From Hydrangea macrophylla (Eukaryota; Streptophyta; Magnoliopsida; Cornales; Hydrangeaceae): a stretch of DNA of 64,000 bases. Where the stretch lies: assembly GCA_033977485.1 (NCBI GenBank), contig CM066995.1:53381162-53445161 (forward strand). The letters are read 5' to 3'. Of the stretch, positions 1 through 10,983 are shown piece after piece. Position numbers and translations under genes: made by a program. The notes under the pieces were generated by a model. The model saw only the letters and a list, made by a program, of their open reading frames with translations, ran no database searches and was not told where the DNA came from. The number at the start of each line of letters is the position of its first letter. Positions within the stretch are counted from its first letter, which is position 1.

Positions 1-163
1 CATTTGCCCCGGGTTCTTCAGGGCTTGGGGTGGTGAGGACATATATGTGATCCTTCGCAGTTAATACAATGTCAAGGTTATGTTTCCATTCAGTGTAGTT
101 GTTTCCAGTTAACTTGTTTTGAGTGAGTATGGTGGCAAGTGGACTAAATGCAGATCTAGACAT
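1..163 (-). CDS. Ty1/Copia gag, N-terminal 54 residues (runs off the left edge)
   Basis: The ATG is at 163 on the minus strand and the frame stays open to base 1. The product starts MSRSAFSPLATILTQ and continues with a segment centred on NNYTEWKHNLDIVL. That pattern (an open start, then N-N-Y-x-E-W-K and D-I-V-L) is the usual N-terminus of plant Copia gag polyproteins, the particle-forming protein. The position fits: minus-strand LTR at 1851-3355, primer site at 1837-1848, leader, then gag. The rest of the element lies left of the window, so intactness cannot be judged. The start was chosen because it is the first ATG of this frame after the leader and matches the family start. Confidence 0.8.
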   Translation of the reverse strand, partial: MSRSAFSPLATILTQNKLTGNNYTEWKHNLDIVLTAKDHIYVLTTPSPEEPGAN

Positions 164-1836
164 TATGATTACTGAAAATCAAACAAACAAAATAAATATG
201 GATATCAGAATTTAACAATTTGAAATAAAAGAATCCTTAAAAAACTCTTATTTTAAAACAAAGTCGCCGGAATATCGAAACGAACGAATAAAGCCTCCGT
301 GTGGTGGTCAATGTTCGATCTTTCGATTAATCATGACTTGTCCGCTATGCAACTCTTGCAAAAAAAGTTATGACTCCCGAACCTTTTTGACCTCTAAGTT
401 TCTGAATAATGCCCCGTGTGGGATCCCTTATCCATAGTTTAGCTAGTGTGTACCACTAACTAAGATCTAATCACAACCATCTCAAGTAGTGCCTCTGTGT
501 GGTGGTCACCCTCTAACACGTCTGATTGATCCTATCAAAGGAAGTTCACATCTAGTAACCAATGAGTAATGCACCCTCTGTATGGAATGATCACCCCTGG
601 CGAGGTGACACAGAATGCACCACTCATCTTACAGTGAACCGTTAATGGAAGATCGTGGGTGTTTATTAATAAGACCCTCTCCCACTAGATTTAGTAAATA
701 AGGATTGTGCTTTTTGAAAAAAAATGTTTCCACACATTACCCATAAACATCCAATGTTTACTAATGCGTTGAAATGGTTTTTGAATTTTATTTTAGAAAA
801 CTTGTTTTATGTGCATGCAAGTAGTAACAATGTAAAACGCCAATCACAAACCAAGCACATAAAACAAAAAACTAAAATGAAACAAAGGCATTCATATGCC
901 TCTATCTCCCATGGCTCTATCTCCATAGAATCTCCTTCTTGGTTTGGTCGCCTCCACCTCCATCTTCATGGACAATGGCTTGCTCCATCTCCATGGAATT
1001 TCTAATTCTAATACATTGGTCCTATGCTTCTTTTGAAGCTTACAATTTATCTAGAAAAAGAAAAAAAAACTATAATATAAAAGGCTAGGGAAACCGGTGC
1101 GACTTTCCTTTTCGTAGGATTGAAGTCGAGTGCCCTTTACATATGCCTTAGAACAAACTAATAATAAAACATAATATACACCAATCTCAAACAATTAAAT
1201 ACAAAATTTAAAAGTCTTGGTGCCATGGGAGATAGCGACTAAGCTTGCTGTAAAAGGGTTAGTCGTACATACATCCACGCATATATAACAATTGGAACCG
1301 TTAATTGATTCACATAGTACATAAACTCTTATACTGAATTAGAACTTAAAACAGCATCTAACTTCACTGTCACAGTTCGATCGATCAAAGATCGTTCGAT
1401 CGCTCGAAACTTCGATCGATTGAACATGGTTCAATCGCTTGAACTTTCTATTTCACAGAATGATTTGAAAAAATTTACAGAATAATTTAAAATTAAAGCA
1501 TATAATTTTTAAAACATTTAAAACTGTGAAAAGAACAACCTGACAGAGAATCTGTCTCGATCGATCGATCGAATGCTATTCGATCGATCGAACATATCCA
1601 ATGTTCGATCGATCGAAACCTGTTCGATCGCTTTAGCATAGAGCATCGTCGATCGATCGAACCAACTTCGATCGATTGAATATAAAATGCATCCAATGCA
1701 ATCACAGATTTGTATTCTGCTGCGATAACGCTGCAGAAATAGATCTGTGACGATCTAGTTTCGAAAACAGTCCTAAAATCTATATGCAAATCAAAACTAG
1801 TATTCCAAAACACATCTATAGATCCAAACGAGAGTG
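164..1836 (-). other. Copia leader between primer site and gag
   Basis: About 1.7 kb of untranslated leader, AT-rich, with no convincing gene. It contains a cluster of GATCGATC words at 1375-1680 (listed separately). It also has several near-copies of the phrase TGTGTGGTGGTCA around 300-510, and a stretch at 905-1005 rich in CTCCATCTCCATGG-type repeats. A minus-strand reading frame at 1493-1849 covers the GATC cluster; its SID- and RSI-rich translation is a by-product of the repeats, so I do not call it a gene. Confidence 0.6.
1375..1680. repeat. GATCGATC word cluster in Copia leader
   Basis: Two groups (1375-1442 and 1557-1680) of the imperfect palindrome TTCGATCGATCGAA and variants such as TTCGATCGATTGAA, spaced about 12-25 bp. 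The cluster begins about 160 bp past the primer site. The same word is repeated in the LTR of this element. Confidence 0.85.
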
Positions 1837-1848
1837 GCTCTGATACCA
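1837..1848 (-). promoter_or_regulatory. Primer binding site, tRNA-Met type
   Basis: On the minus strand the sequence reads TGGTATCAGAGC, the standard initiator tRNA-Met primer site of plant Copia elements. It follows the LTR end (CA at 1851) after two bases, which fixes the LTR boundary and the element orientation. Confidence 0.9.
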
Positions 1849-2207
1849 ATTGATGGAAAAACCAGTTTAAATTAAAAGTTTAAACGCGCAGCGAAAAAGT
1901 CAATTTATAAAAACTTATTGGTAGCCCAGGATCTACTACTCGTCAATTTCATAGATGCATACTAACAAGAGGGAGATGAAATATACCTCAGGTCTTGAAC
2001 CCAATTCTAAAAATTTCTTTCTCCTTGATGGTGTAGCAACTTCCATTAGGTTGTCTTCACTCTTATGACTTCTGCGGATGCTTGCCGGAAGGAATAGGGT
2101 TGGTGGGAACCCTAATAGAGAGGATAGGGAAGGTTTAGGGAAACCTAAATAGTTTCTACAGCTTCTACGTATAAAAACGACGATTAAAAACATTTAGTAC
2201 GCAGCTG

Positions 2208-2220
2208 CCCTATTTATAGA
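2208..2220 (-). promoter_or_regulatory. TATA box of the Copia LTR
   Basis: The minus strand reads TCTATAAATAGGG, a near-consensus plant TATA box. The GATC cluster begins about 20 bp upstream. Confidence 0.75.
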
Positions 2221-2240
2221 TTCCCAGAACCGACCTAACC

Positions 2241-2353
2241 TTCGAACGATCGAAGTGTATTCGATCGATCGAACCTTCGATCGATCGAACAACCCTCGAA
2301 CGATCGAACCTGCCTAGACTTCAATCAATCGAGACTCCTTCGATCGATCGAAC
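2241..2353. repeat. GATC word cluster, Copia LTR U3
   Basis: About five words of the TTCGATCGATCGAA type, some intact and some changed (TTCGAACGATCGAA, TTCAATCAATCGAG). They sit immediately upstream of the TATA box in the minus-strand LTR. Confidence 0.85.
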
Positions 2354-3355
2354 TTTCCATGACATGATCCTCATGTGCCCTTCCAAGCTTCCTAGCGGAG
2401 CTAAGAGTGGGACCTCCTAGGCTCTTTATTGTTGGCTCAAACCAGTTTGTTAATTACCATGACCAAACTCTTTGATCAGCAAACTAACTAACTGGTCAGT
2501 TAACGTTTACTCCACTATAAAACGATAACTGAACTCCAATGCAAAAGAACGTATCCGAAGCGATAACTAGACTTGTATGTTGTTATGATGTCCCTCTACC
2601 TTCAGCATTCGTAATCATATTCAGGTAGTCGGATAACTGTTACTGTCAACCTGAATCATGATTACTTCTTGTATTCCTTGAGTCCCATTCATCTCTCATG
2701 ATTACCAAACATGTTGATAACTCTTATCAACAAGACTGCAGTACTCAGTAATCGACTTGGTGACATTCTCAAGGGAATGCTTACTCTGAAACAGAGGGTA
2801 GATTCTTTCTTGACAATATATGTTCACAATCCTATGAACATGACAAACCCAAGATACCCAGGTGTTGATCTTCTATAAACCTCACTGATTGGTAAGTCAA
2901 AGCAGCCATATCCATAGTCTGTGTTCATAATCGTCACAAGATTGAGAACACATACCTTATACAAGTTATGAGTTCCTATTGACTGTTTGACAGCATTAAG
3001 TGTTAATAGGAAAACTCAAGTCCGTTAATGCACTATAAGCACTAGCATATTAACTAAGAGTGACACTCTAGTGATTGAGATTAATCACTCCATCCAATGG
3101 TAGTTAATTATACTATAGTGTATAGCTGATGAGATATCCAGCCTCATCATCCACTATGACAAGCTTTAAGTATCAAAGGATGGTAATTCATATCTCACTT
3201 GTATGTATCTCATACATACATGAATTACCTACTATGATACTTAAGGATTGAAAATCATCTCATGAAAGAAATATACATAATGAAATGTAAAACTGATATC
3301 CATATATTAAAATGCTAATGTCATAAAGTAATGGTTTGAGGGAAAAAACCCAACA

Positions 3356-3858
3356 CGCTATAGAGCTACGAGCTATTCTTGGAGGACTTATTGAGGCAGC
3401 ACCGGCAGTAGCACTACAGTCACCAGTACTCGAGGTATCCATTCCAGAGTTGCCGGAGGCCAAGCCGATAGTTGATGCTGACCCAAAGAAGGATCCTGCA
3501 GAGGGAATTGAGCCCATCAATGATGACGAGGAGCTAGAGGAGGATCTAGTGGAGGACCCAGAGTTAGTTGATGAGAATGTTATGGCTGGAGAGGATAACG
3601 CAGTGATAGAGGGAGGTGAGATTATGTAGATAACAGTAGAGGATGTTCCTGAGATAGAGGAGGTAGTCGTACCAGAGATACCTGTTATGCCTGAGTTACC
3701 AGCGGGACCTATATTACACATAGCAGCCATTGCCAACATGGCAGTCAAGTGGGTCGCAAGGATGGTTGCACAGTTAGATGGACTTCCGATAGGAGAGGCT
3801 GCATTAGTAGAGACTATGGCCATAGTTGAGGTTTTGCCGAGATGGTCGCCGAAATCAC
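3356..3858 (+). pseudogene. Acidic ORF, left part, cut by the CACTA insertion
   Basis: One reading frame runs through this segment with an in-frame TAG at 3627-3629. The product is rich in Glu, Asp, Pro and Val (for example DDEELEEDLVEDPELVDE). It has no motif that I can assign. The 5' end is cut by the Copia LTR at 3355 and the 3' end by the CACTA element, with the target copy CAC at 3856-3858. The frame resumes at 53211. It may be an extra ORF upstream of gag in the Tekay-like element, because that gag begins about 400 bp past its stop. A host origin cannot be excluded. Confidence 0.55.
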
Positions 3859-4605
3859 CACTACAAGAAAAATGACTTTTAGTGACGAAATTTTTTGTCA
3901 CTAAAAGTCCGATTTTTGTCACTAAAGGTTTTTACCGATGAAAAAAATTTCGTCACACGTTCGACACTAATTCCTCGATAGGAAAGGTTTTAGTGACGAA
4001 AAAATATTTCGTCGCTAAAAGTACCCTTTAGTGACAAAATATTTCGTTGGTAAAAAGATTAAAGATCACCTAGTTTTAGTGACAAACTTTTGTCGCTAAA
4101 AGTGCCATTTAGTGACGATATATTTCGTCAGCAAAAAGAATATTTCCCGACGAAATATTTTTCGTCAAAGAAGGTCACCTACTTTTAATGATGAACTTTC
4201 GTCGGGAAAAAGAACTATTAATGACGAATTTTTTCGTCGCTAAAGGTATACTATTATTGACGAAATATTTTGTCACTAAACGTAACTAATTCCCGACGAA
4301 ATGTATTCGTCGATAAAGAATAACTACTACCGACGAATTATTTCGTCAGAAAAGATGACTATTTGTCTACGAATTCTTTTCATAGTTAAAAACTAACTAT
4401 TAGTGACGAAATTTTTTGTCACTAATAGTATACTATTATCGATGAAAAAAAATGTTTCTTCACTAATTAGTATACTATCACCGACGAAATCATTTCACAG
4501 GTAAAAGTTCACTATTAGTGACAAAATATTTCGTCACTAAATGTTAGAAGAAAAATGAGATGTGAATCATTAGTGACGAAATACTTCGTCACTAAATGTT
4601 ATCAT
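3859..4605. repeat. CACTA subterminal repeats, left (3') end
   Basis: Many near-palindromic units of TTTAGTGACGAAA facing TTTCGTCACTAAA, with AT spacers and diverged copies (GACGAAATATTTCGTC). In En/Spm elements, repeats at this place bind the tnpA-type protein. Role here inferred from that family. Confidence 0.88.
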
Positions 4606-4720
4606 ATCCTTTTTGGGAATATATAGCATTTTCAAACCCTTTTTTTTTTTGTTCACTTGCTAATTGAGTAATTTAAAAATATTCACAACAACCACAACAT
4701 TCATATTAAATAATCAATTG

Positions 4721-4925
4721 TTCATTCATTAATAAAGTCGCATACTCAATCCAACATAACAAAATAGTATATTTAAAATCCAAAATACATAGCAAATACA
4801 AATTCAAAACGAAAAATCAAACGTCAATCCCGTAATACAAATATTACTTCAGTGCAAAAAGATCAAAATACGGCGTTGAATTCAGTCCTCGAGATGCCCG
4901 TAAATCTGCAATACAAAAATTTAAA
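4721..4925 (-). repeat. Terminal exon and 3' UTR of the tnpA-like gene (duplicate copy A)
   Basis: Contains a short last exon (4905-4882, product IYGHLED, stop) after a CTGCAG acceptor, then an AT-rich 3' UTR. Very similar to 6797-6960, the end of the transposase gene. Shared pieces include ATTAATAAAGTC, GCAAATACAAATTCAAAA and GTAAATCTGCAA. Confidence 0.65.
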
Positions 4926-6714
4926 CATCAATGTCAAAAAAAAAAAAAAAAAAACTTAAGTTTGGAACATTATTTTTTATATCCTTTAATGAAAGAGTTA
5001 AGGTTTCAAAAGAGTTTAGAGTAACTTTTTAAACTTAAAATTAACTAACCATGTAGAAGAAGCGGGAGATGGTTGCGGATTCTGCCTCATCAGCTGTTCT
5101 TGCAATTGTTTTATTTGCGCTTACTCTGTTGCCATTCTACTTATCATATCTTGCTGGCTCTCAACAATACCACGCAAGGAAATAACCTCTGGATCGGGTT
5201 CGCTAGATACCTTCTGAGATGAGCACGACGTTGGCCTAGGCCCATGACCAAGACCTTTAACATAACCTGGTTTCTTTCCCAACACACAATCAGCAACCTC
5301 ATCTTGTGTCGGGCAGGTCCCTCCCTTAGATACAGGCTGGTTCAACCTCCCCTCCATTTCCCCCTACAAAGCATGTGGAAACTTATAAGCACTCATTATG
5401 AGTAGTCATTACCAATTTTGACCAAGTTTAATAAGATATAACTAGTAACTTACATGTATCAACCTAGCCTGGTCACAACACCAACCATTGGCTTCCGTGT
5501 GATGTGAGCATTTCCACCATTCACAACGGCCAAGAGGCCTCCCACAGGTTTATTCCTATAATTGAAAAAACTAAATAGAATCGCAAAGAAATTTTATTAA
5601 TTTGAAGACTTTTATAAACAATATTTGCTTCTTTTGCTTTGGCTGCCATAAATGATCGTGATCCCATACAATGAGCGACAGTTTGGTTAGCTATGTTCTT
5701 ATTTATCTCAGACCGTTTCTTCAAGAGTGAATAATTTGAAGTAAGTGAACAAATATAAATGTTCTCAAATCTTAAGATTAAACTTGTAATTGTACCTTAA
5801 AGGCTTCTAACGAGAAATAGTCGCATTTTTTATCCCAATCAGGCTGACTCAACTCAATGGGGCAATGGACACGTGCCTCATCCACTGAGCTATACTTTTG
5901 AAATAACTTGTGCAACTCGTAGTTGCTGCCCCTCCTGCGTGCCATTGTGAGCTCAATTTAGGTTCGCTTAGGATGAGTTGTAGATGTATCCACATCAATC
6001 CTCATCTGCAAGTTAAAAAAAATTCAAACATGTAAAATAAAAAAATTAAAAAAAAAAACATATTATTATCAAATATATATGTAAAGCTTTAATAACAAAC
6101 ACTATTTAATATACTTTCAAACGGATGAACAACTCCTCCTGATCTATTTCAGGCACTTCACTCCATTTGTTGTATTTCTTTGCAATATTCTCCCTAGTAA
6201 GAACACCAATCTCATTAGAGACCTTGGACGACTGAACTTCATCGGTTGGTCTACCCAGAATAGGGTCTATGTCAACTGTTAGCTTTCGGCCTTGACTTCG
6301 TATCAACTTATCTAGCCCCTTACCTCTAGTGGGCCCACGACCACTCACGGTAGAACGTATAATAAACAAATAAAGAGACATAATCACTAATATGTAATCC
6401 ACATAACTGAATGAGTATGTATTAGACATTATATTATTGCTAAAAACAAAATATATAACATGATAAACATTACCAACAGAAGATAGTGTATGCGGAGTAG
6501 AAGGGTTTGATGGTGTACTCGCCTCGCATACCGAGTGATGGTGGACAGAGGCATCATGGGGTGAAGATAACTCCAATGGCCCACCTCCACAACATCTACT
6601 CTGATCATCAACTATCGGTGGCAATGATTTAGACACACTCCGCTTTCCGGGTGCTATAGTTAAAACCTGTGGCAAATGTGAATACACATAATAGGATGAA
6701 ATAAATAACATCAT
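4882..6714 (-). pseudogene. tnpA-like gene, En/Spm-type (Transposase_24 family), broken
   Basis: Minus-strand exons, inferred from reading frame and GT/AG signals: about 6714-6475, 6360-6106, 6008-5803, 5713-5605, 5550-5460, 5369-5049 and 4905-4882. Family landmarks in order: GRGPTRGKGLDKL; the segment with NKWSEVPEID; a YELHKLFQKYSS segment with a D-W pair; NKNIANQTVAH followed by GSRSF; EWWKCSHH; and VLGKKPGYVKGLGHGPRP. These match the plant Ptta/En/Spm protein, which in maize binds subterminal repeats. Two in-frame stops (before IELTMARR at about 5960 and after MISRMATE at 5121-5123) break it. It lies downstream of the transposase, as in other CACTA elements. Confidence 0.75.
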
Positions 6715-6796
6715 GCATAGAAATTGATAAAATCACTTAAGATTTCCAATACGACAAAAGATGGCATAGTAAACATGTGTATTAACCAATCAAATG

Positions 6797-6960
6797 TTCG
6801 TACATTAATAAAGTCACATACTTAATCCACAAAACAAAAAATGTATATCTTCCTACATCCAAAATCTAAAGCAAATACAAATTCAAAAAAATTAGATTAA
6901 AACAAGGTGTATATTTCAGTCATACGCTCCAAATGTCTGTAAATCTGCAACACAAAATTA
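6797..6960 (-). repeat. 3' end of the transposase gene (duplicate copy B)
   Basis: A CTGCAA-type acceptor at 6945 opens a possible last exon (6944-6897, IYRHLERMTEIY, then stop), followed by AT-rich DNA. It matches 4721-4925. Both CACTA genes therefore end in related sequence. Confidence 0.6.
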
Positions 6961-8492
6961 TATACATCAATATCAATAAAATAAAAACAAAAGAAACAAA
7001 TTTTGTATATTTATAAAATACATTATCTTTTAACTATAAAATTACCTCACATATTAATGTAATTGTCATCATCATCATCATCAGTACACACATGATTATC
7101 GGACTCATCCATATACTCAATCAAGGTTTCATCCTCTTCATCACCTTTATTCTCTTCTTCGACCCCTTCGTCATCATGACATATGAAGTCGTCGGTAGTA
7201 TTTCCTCGCTTACTTGTTTGCACAATCCTAGCATTAACCATTTCAGGAGGAATATCCTTCCTATTTAATGCCTCAACTTCGTTCTCATGAACGTGGGCAA
7301 AGTTCGATGACTCATTTTCTTGGTACACCTCTTCAGTGACCACGTTTACATCATCAGCATCCATTTCTGCAGTCACTACCTCTGGAACATCATGCACATG
7401 TCTATGATGAATCTCCTGAACAATTTGCCAATTTGTACCCAATTCGGGTCATTTAGGTAGAAAACTTGCTTCGCTTGGATCGCTAGCACGAATGGATCAT
7501 TCTCGTATCACCTTTTACTTACATTTAAGCTTGTAAAGTAATCATCTTTTTGTATCCCCTTTTTCTTATCATCAACATCGAACCAATCATATCGAAACAG
7601 TATAACCTGATTGTCCATTGGATAATCCAGTACGAGGACTTCTTTAAGAACACCATAGAAGTTGATTAATTGGTCATCATGTTCCCCCTCTACAACTAAG
7701 CCACTATTTTGACTCTTACGTCGACTGTCACGATCTCGGGTATGGAATCTAACTCCATTAACTATGCAGGCACTATATGATCGAGCCCTAAAGTCTGGAC
7801 CCAAAGCTAAGGCATATAATTAATCACTAGCTTCATTTGATCCTTCGTGGCGCAACTGTTTCATCTATTAAAAAAATGTGGATATAGTCATATATATATT
7901 TAGGTATGTTAATCAAATTCAATTCAAATCAAATCATATCAAATCTTACATATTTTTTTAACCAACTAGCAAATTCCTGTAGGTGCCTCTCTTCTTCGTT
8001 TTGTTGACTTTGAGTCATCAAGTATGTCTTATGCTCACTGGATACACAATCAACAATAATTAAATGATGCAACAATAATGTTCTAACTTCATAGATATCA
8101 ATTTTTTAAATGATATATGTATAGTTCTTACTCAATGTACTTGTCCAAACTGTCACAATTATTTAGCACGTATCAATGTAAAGTATCATAATCATGCTCT
8201 GCCATCTCAAAATAGCATCCTGCTCCAAAAGGATATACTTTCGGTGTGAAAACTGACAATTTGCTATCTTCCTCACCATTTCTTCCATCATAATTATGTT
8301 CATTTTTGTTGTAGTTAGTCTCAATTCCACGGAGATTCATGGATACAAATGTTAGACACTCATTCACAATATAAGCCTCAGTGATTGATCCTTCGGGACT
8401 AGCTTTATTGATGACATAACCCTTAAGGGTACACAATTACCTACAAATATATGGACAATTTCCAAATAACGATATGAGTTTTTCAATAAGCA
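6897..8492 (-). pseudogene. CACTA transposase (tnpD type), 3' part with DUF4216-like domain
   Basis: This is the C-terminal part of the gene whose 5' part lies at 20155-22453; Athila 1 is inserted between them. The segment from 8436 (GYVINKASPEGSI, then AYIVNECLTFVS) is the conserved end of the DUF4218 region. The exon at 7804-7508 has RSYSACIVNGVRFHTRDRD and VILFRYDWFDV, typical of DUF4216. The tail (7442-7050) is very acidic and ends in a run of six Asp. Stops occur after EGSNEASD (about 7820) and at 7508-7510, and there is a frameshift before 7442. Catalytic residues are in the other half. Confidence 0.8.
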
Positions 8493-8669
8493 TGATCGGG
8501 AGAGAACAGATCCTATTTATACGCCTTAACGTACATTTGTTAGTACCTTTTTATCCTGTTTTTGTATATTTTTACTTCATTTTTTATTTTCTGACAGGTT
8601 TTGGAAGAAATCAAGTAAACCAGGCTAAATAGGGTGAAAAAGCAAGCAGAAAGAAGCTGAAAAAAGCCA

Positions 8670-8760
8670 ATCGCACGCGCGGCCCGCTCGCGCGGAAGTC
8701 CAGAAATCGCTCGCGCGATCCGCGCGCGCAACCTTCCCAATTACGCGCTCGCGCGATCCG
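8670..8760. repeat. CGCG word cluster, Athila 1 5' LTR
   Basis: Overlapping self-complementary words such as CGCTCGCGCGATC, CCGCGCGCGCAA and GCTCGCGCGG within 90 bp, in otherwise AT-rich DNA, about 140 bp upstream of the TATA box. Repeated in the 3' LTR at 19008-19098. Confidence 0.88.
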
Positions 8761-8898
8761 TACAAAAATCAAAGTTGCGTATTTCAGTATACTAATGATT
8801 CCTACGTAAACGAAACTGCCTAATTACGTCCAGATTGCAAAATAAAGCAGTTTTAGTACGTTTCGGGTTAGGAAAGCTTCCAAAAACTTGTTGTAAAT

Positions 8899-8909
8899 CT
8901 ATATATACC
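8899..8909 (+). promoter_or_regulatory. TATA box, Athila 1 5' LTR
   Basis: CTATATATACC, matched by the same sequence at 19236-19246 in the 3' LTR. Likely start of U3-driven transcription. Confidence 0.7.
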
Positions 8910-9817
8910 CTATTTTACTTCAAATTAAGGGTTGGCAAATAATATACACACAATATACAACCATACTTTCAGCCATTTGAAGAGGGGAAAGCAAGGAGAA
9001 GAAGAAGAAGACCAAGGATTCCCATGGCCTCCTCCATCAACCTCTTGCCAATCTTCAATTCTATGGCCGCTTAAACCAAGATCTAGGGTTTCAATGAAAC
9101 CCTAGTCAAGTAATAGGGTGTATTTTATGTTTTTATTTTAGTTTTATTATGCATGGATGACAGTTACATGTTTAGAGGATTTTTATAAATAAATTGTGCT
9201 TCTATTGATTAAAATCATTACTTTCAAAGTTTATTCTTATCTTAGAACTATTTTGACTGTAGTGTGCTCAATGATCTATGCTTGCTGTGCTTTTTTAGAT
9301 TATTTACATGTAATGGTGCTTAAATTGAATTGTGCTATCAAGTATCCGAATAGTCCATGCCTAGATTAGACGGATTATACCACAACCCTAGTTTAGTGTG
9401 GGATAATTCGTGCTAGCCGAAGATGGATTATGTTGGTGCTTGAACCATAGTTATTTTCTTGACGGAGGAATTGGGCTTGTAGCTACAATTCACCATTATC
9501 ATCCAACTTAATAAGCTAAAGTAATTCATAAATACCCTTATTATGAAGCTAGTGGTGGATTTCCAATCCTAGGTTCCTTTAAACATATTTACAAAAACAC
9601 TTTTAAATCGCTTTCATAATTTAGATCTATTTTATTGTTCTTAGTTTAATTAAATTAAAGATCAAAATCTCGTTTTTATAATTAATTAGATTTAGGTTTT
9701 AAAATTAAGAGTCGTAGTAATTCAATCTCTGTGGGTTCGACCTTTGCTTCCACTACTACAAATCCTTATAAAAGTAAAGCACACTTTTTATATCTTGATA
9801 TTGACAGCATCAATTTT

Positions 9818-9835
9818 TGGCGCCGTTGCCGGGGA
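9818..9835 (+). promoter_or_regulatory. Primer binding site, tRNA-Asp type
   Basis: TGGCGCCGTTGCCGGGGA, five bases after the LTR end. This is the known Athila primer site, complementary to the tRNA-Asp 3' end. Confidence 0.88.
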
Positions 9836-10236
9836 TTGAAAATTACTACCTTTAGTTTTAGAATCTTAGTTTAGTTAATTCGTACATATTAGATTAGGTT
9901 TTCTTTTTCTTGTTTTCCGTTTATTTTGAGTTACTAACTTTTTTATTTTATTTTGTAGTTTCTCGAGTTGTCAAAATTCTAGCGTTTCGAGTGGAGCAGC
10001 TTAGCGCATCAAAGGAGCTTACGTGAAAAAATAAAAAAAAATTAAATAAATTGCTTCTTTTGAAATTCGCTTTAAACCACTGTAAGTCAAGGCGCTGTGA
10101 CGCACTATTTGCATTAGTTTAGGGTTAATTGCACTGCATTAGTTAGGAAACACGGGGCGCTGGGCTTGACGCGGTCATTGCATTACAGGATAATATTCAT
10201 GCATCACAGTAGTTGAGTTCTTGTTATCTTAGTTGC
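9836..10236 (+). other. Athila 1 leader, first part
   Basis: Untranslated leader with no gene seen. It ends at the solo LTR target site GTTGC (10232-10236) and resumes after 13523. Confidence 0.7.
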
Positions 10237-10771
10237 TGTAGGCACCCCAATTTTGACCAAACGTCAAATCTAGGGATTGGTTACCTCTCAAAAGACCAAT
10301 GATGACAATGGCCGGTGACATTCGAAGATTTTCCAGGAAATTCAAAATCTTCAATTGATTCTTCAAGACAATTTCAAAATTAAAAAATAGAAAATATAAA
10401 AGGAGAAAGAAGAGAGAGAGTTTGGGTATTCGGGAGAAACCCGAACATTCAAGAACACATGAGGAAATCAGTCTGAGAATTTGCTCAATATATATATAAA
10501 AGAAGAGTTTTGAAAAGAAATATAAAATAAAAATGATGAAAAAGGAATTTTAAAATAAAGAGGAATTTTTGAAAAGAAAAGGAAGAAAAGAAAAGGAAAA
10601 AGAGAGGAGGAATAATACATTTAGAGCATATGTTTTGAATGTATTCTTAATGGAATATGTTACAAATACAGGTATTTTAACATAATTCGTCAATAATTAA
10701 GCTTATGTTAATATATATGTTGAAAATTAAAAAGTAGGGCAAATTTCAGTTAGCCCCGGCACCCGGAAAAC

Positions 10772-10879
10772 CCGGCGGCACTCGCTGAGTGCCGCCTGGC
10801 ATTCAGCGAATGCCGCCCGGCACTCAGCGAGTGCCGCCTGGCACTCAGCGAATGCCGCCAGGAGCCGTCGAGTGCCGCT
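10772..10879. repeat. GGCACT word cluster, Tat-like LTR A
   Basis: Five near-identical hairpin-capable words of the form GGCACTCAGCGAGTGCCG, separated by CC or CCT, about 95 bp upstream of the TATA box. Confidence 0.9.
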
Positions 10880-10972
10880 GGCTGTAACAGACTGCTTTTC
10901 TCACATGTTCTAGAAGAAATCTTTGCACATGGGTCTCCACCCGAATTTACCCATTTATCCTTGAGGTAATGG

Positions 10973-10983
10973 TCTATATAAAC
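10973..10983 (+). promoter_or_regulatory. TATA box, Tat-like LTR A
   Basis: TCTATATAAAC, downstream of the word cluster. Solo LTR B has GTCTATAAAAGA in the equivalent place. Confidence 0.7.

Larger units (their letters stand above)
1851..3355 (-). mobile_element. Ty1/Copia 5' LTR
   Basis: Read on the minus strand it starts TGTTGGGTTTTTTCCC and ends TTTCCATCA, so it has TG..CA ends and is about 1.5 kb long. It is followed by the tRNA-Met primer site. The promoter is visible: a TATA box at 2208-2220 with the GATC cluster directly upstream. The partner LTR and the second target-site copy are outside the window. The five bases next to the outer end are CGCTA (3356-3360). Confidence 0.85.
8493..9812 (+). 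repeat. Athila 1 5' LTR
   Basis: 1320 bp, TGATCGGGAGAG to GACAGCATCA. Contains the CGCG word cluster at 8670-8760 and a TATA box at 8899-8909 (CTATATATACC). Nearly identical to the 3' LTR. Confidence 0.93.

Noticed and set aside
1493..1849. 118-residue minus-strand ORF
   Set aside because: It spans the primer site and GATC words in the Copia leader; residues follow the repeat, not a protein family.
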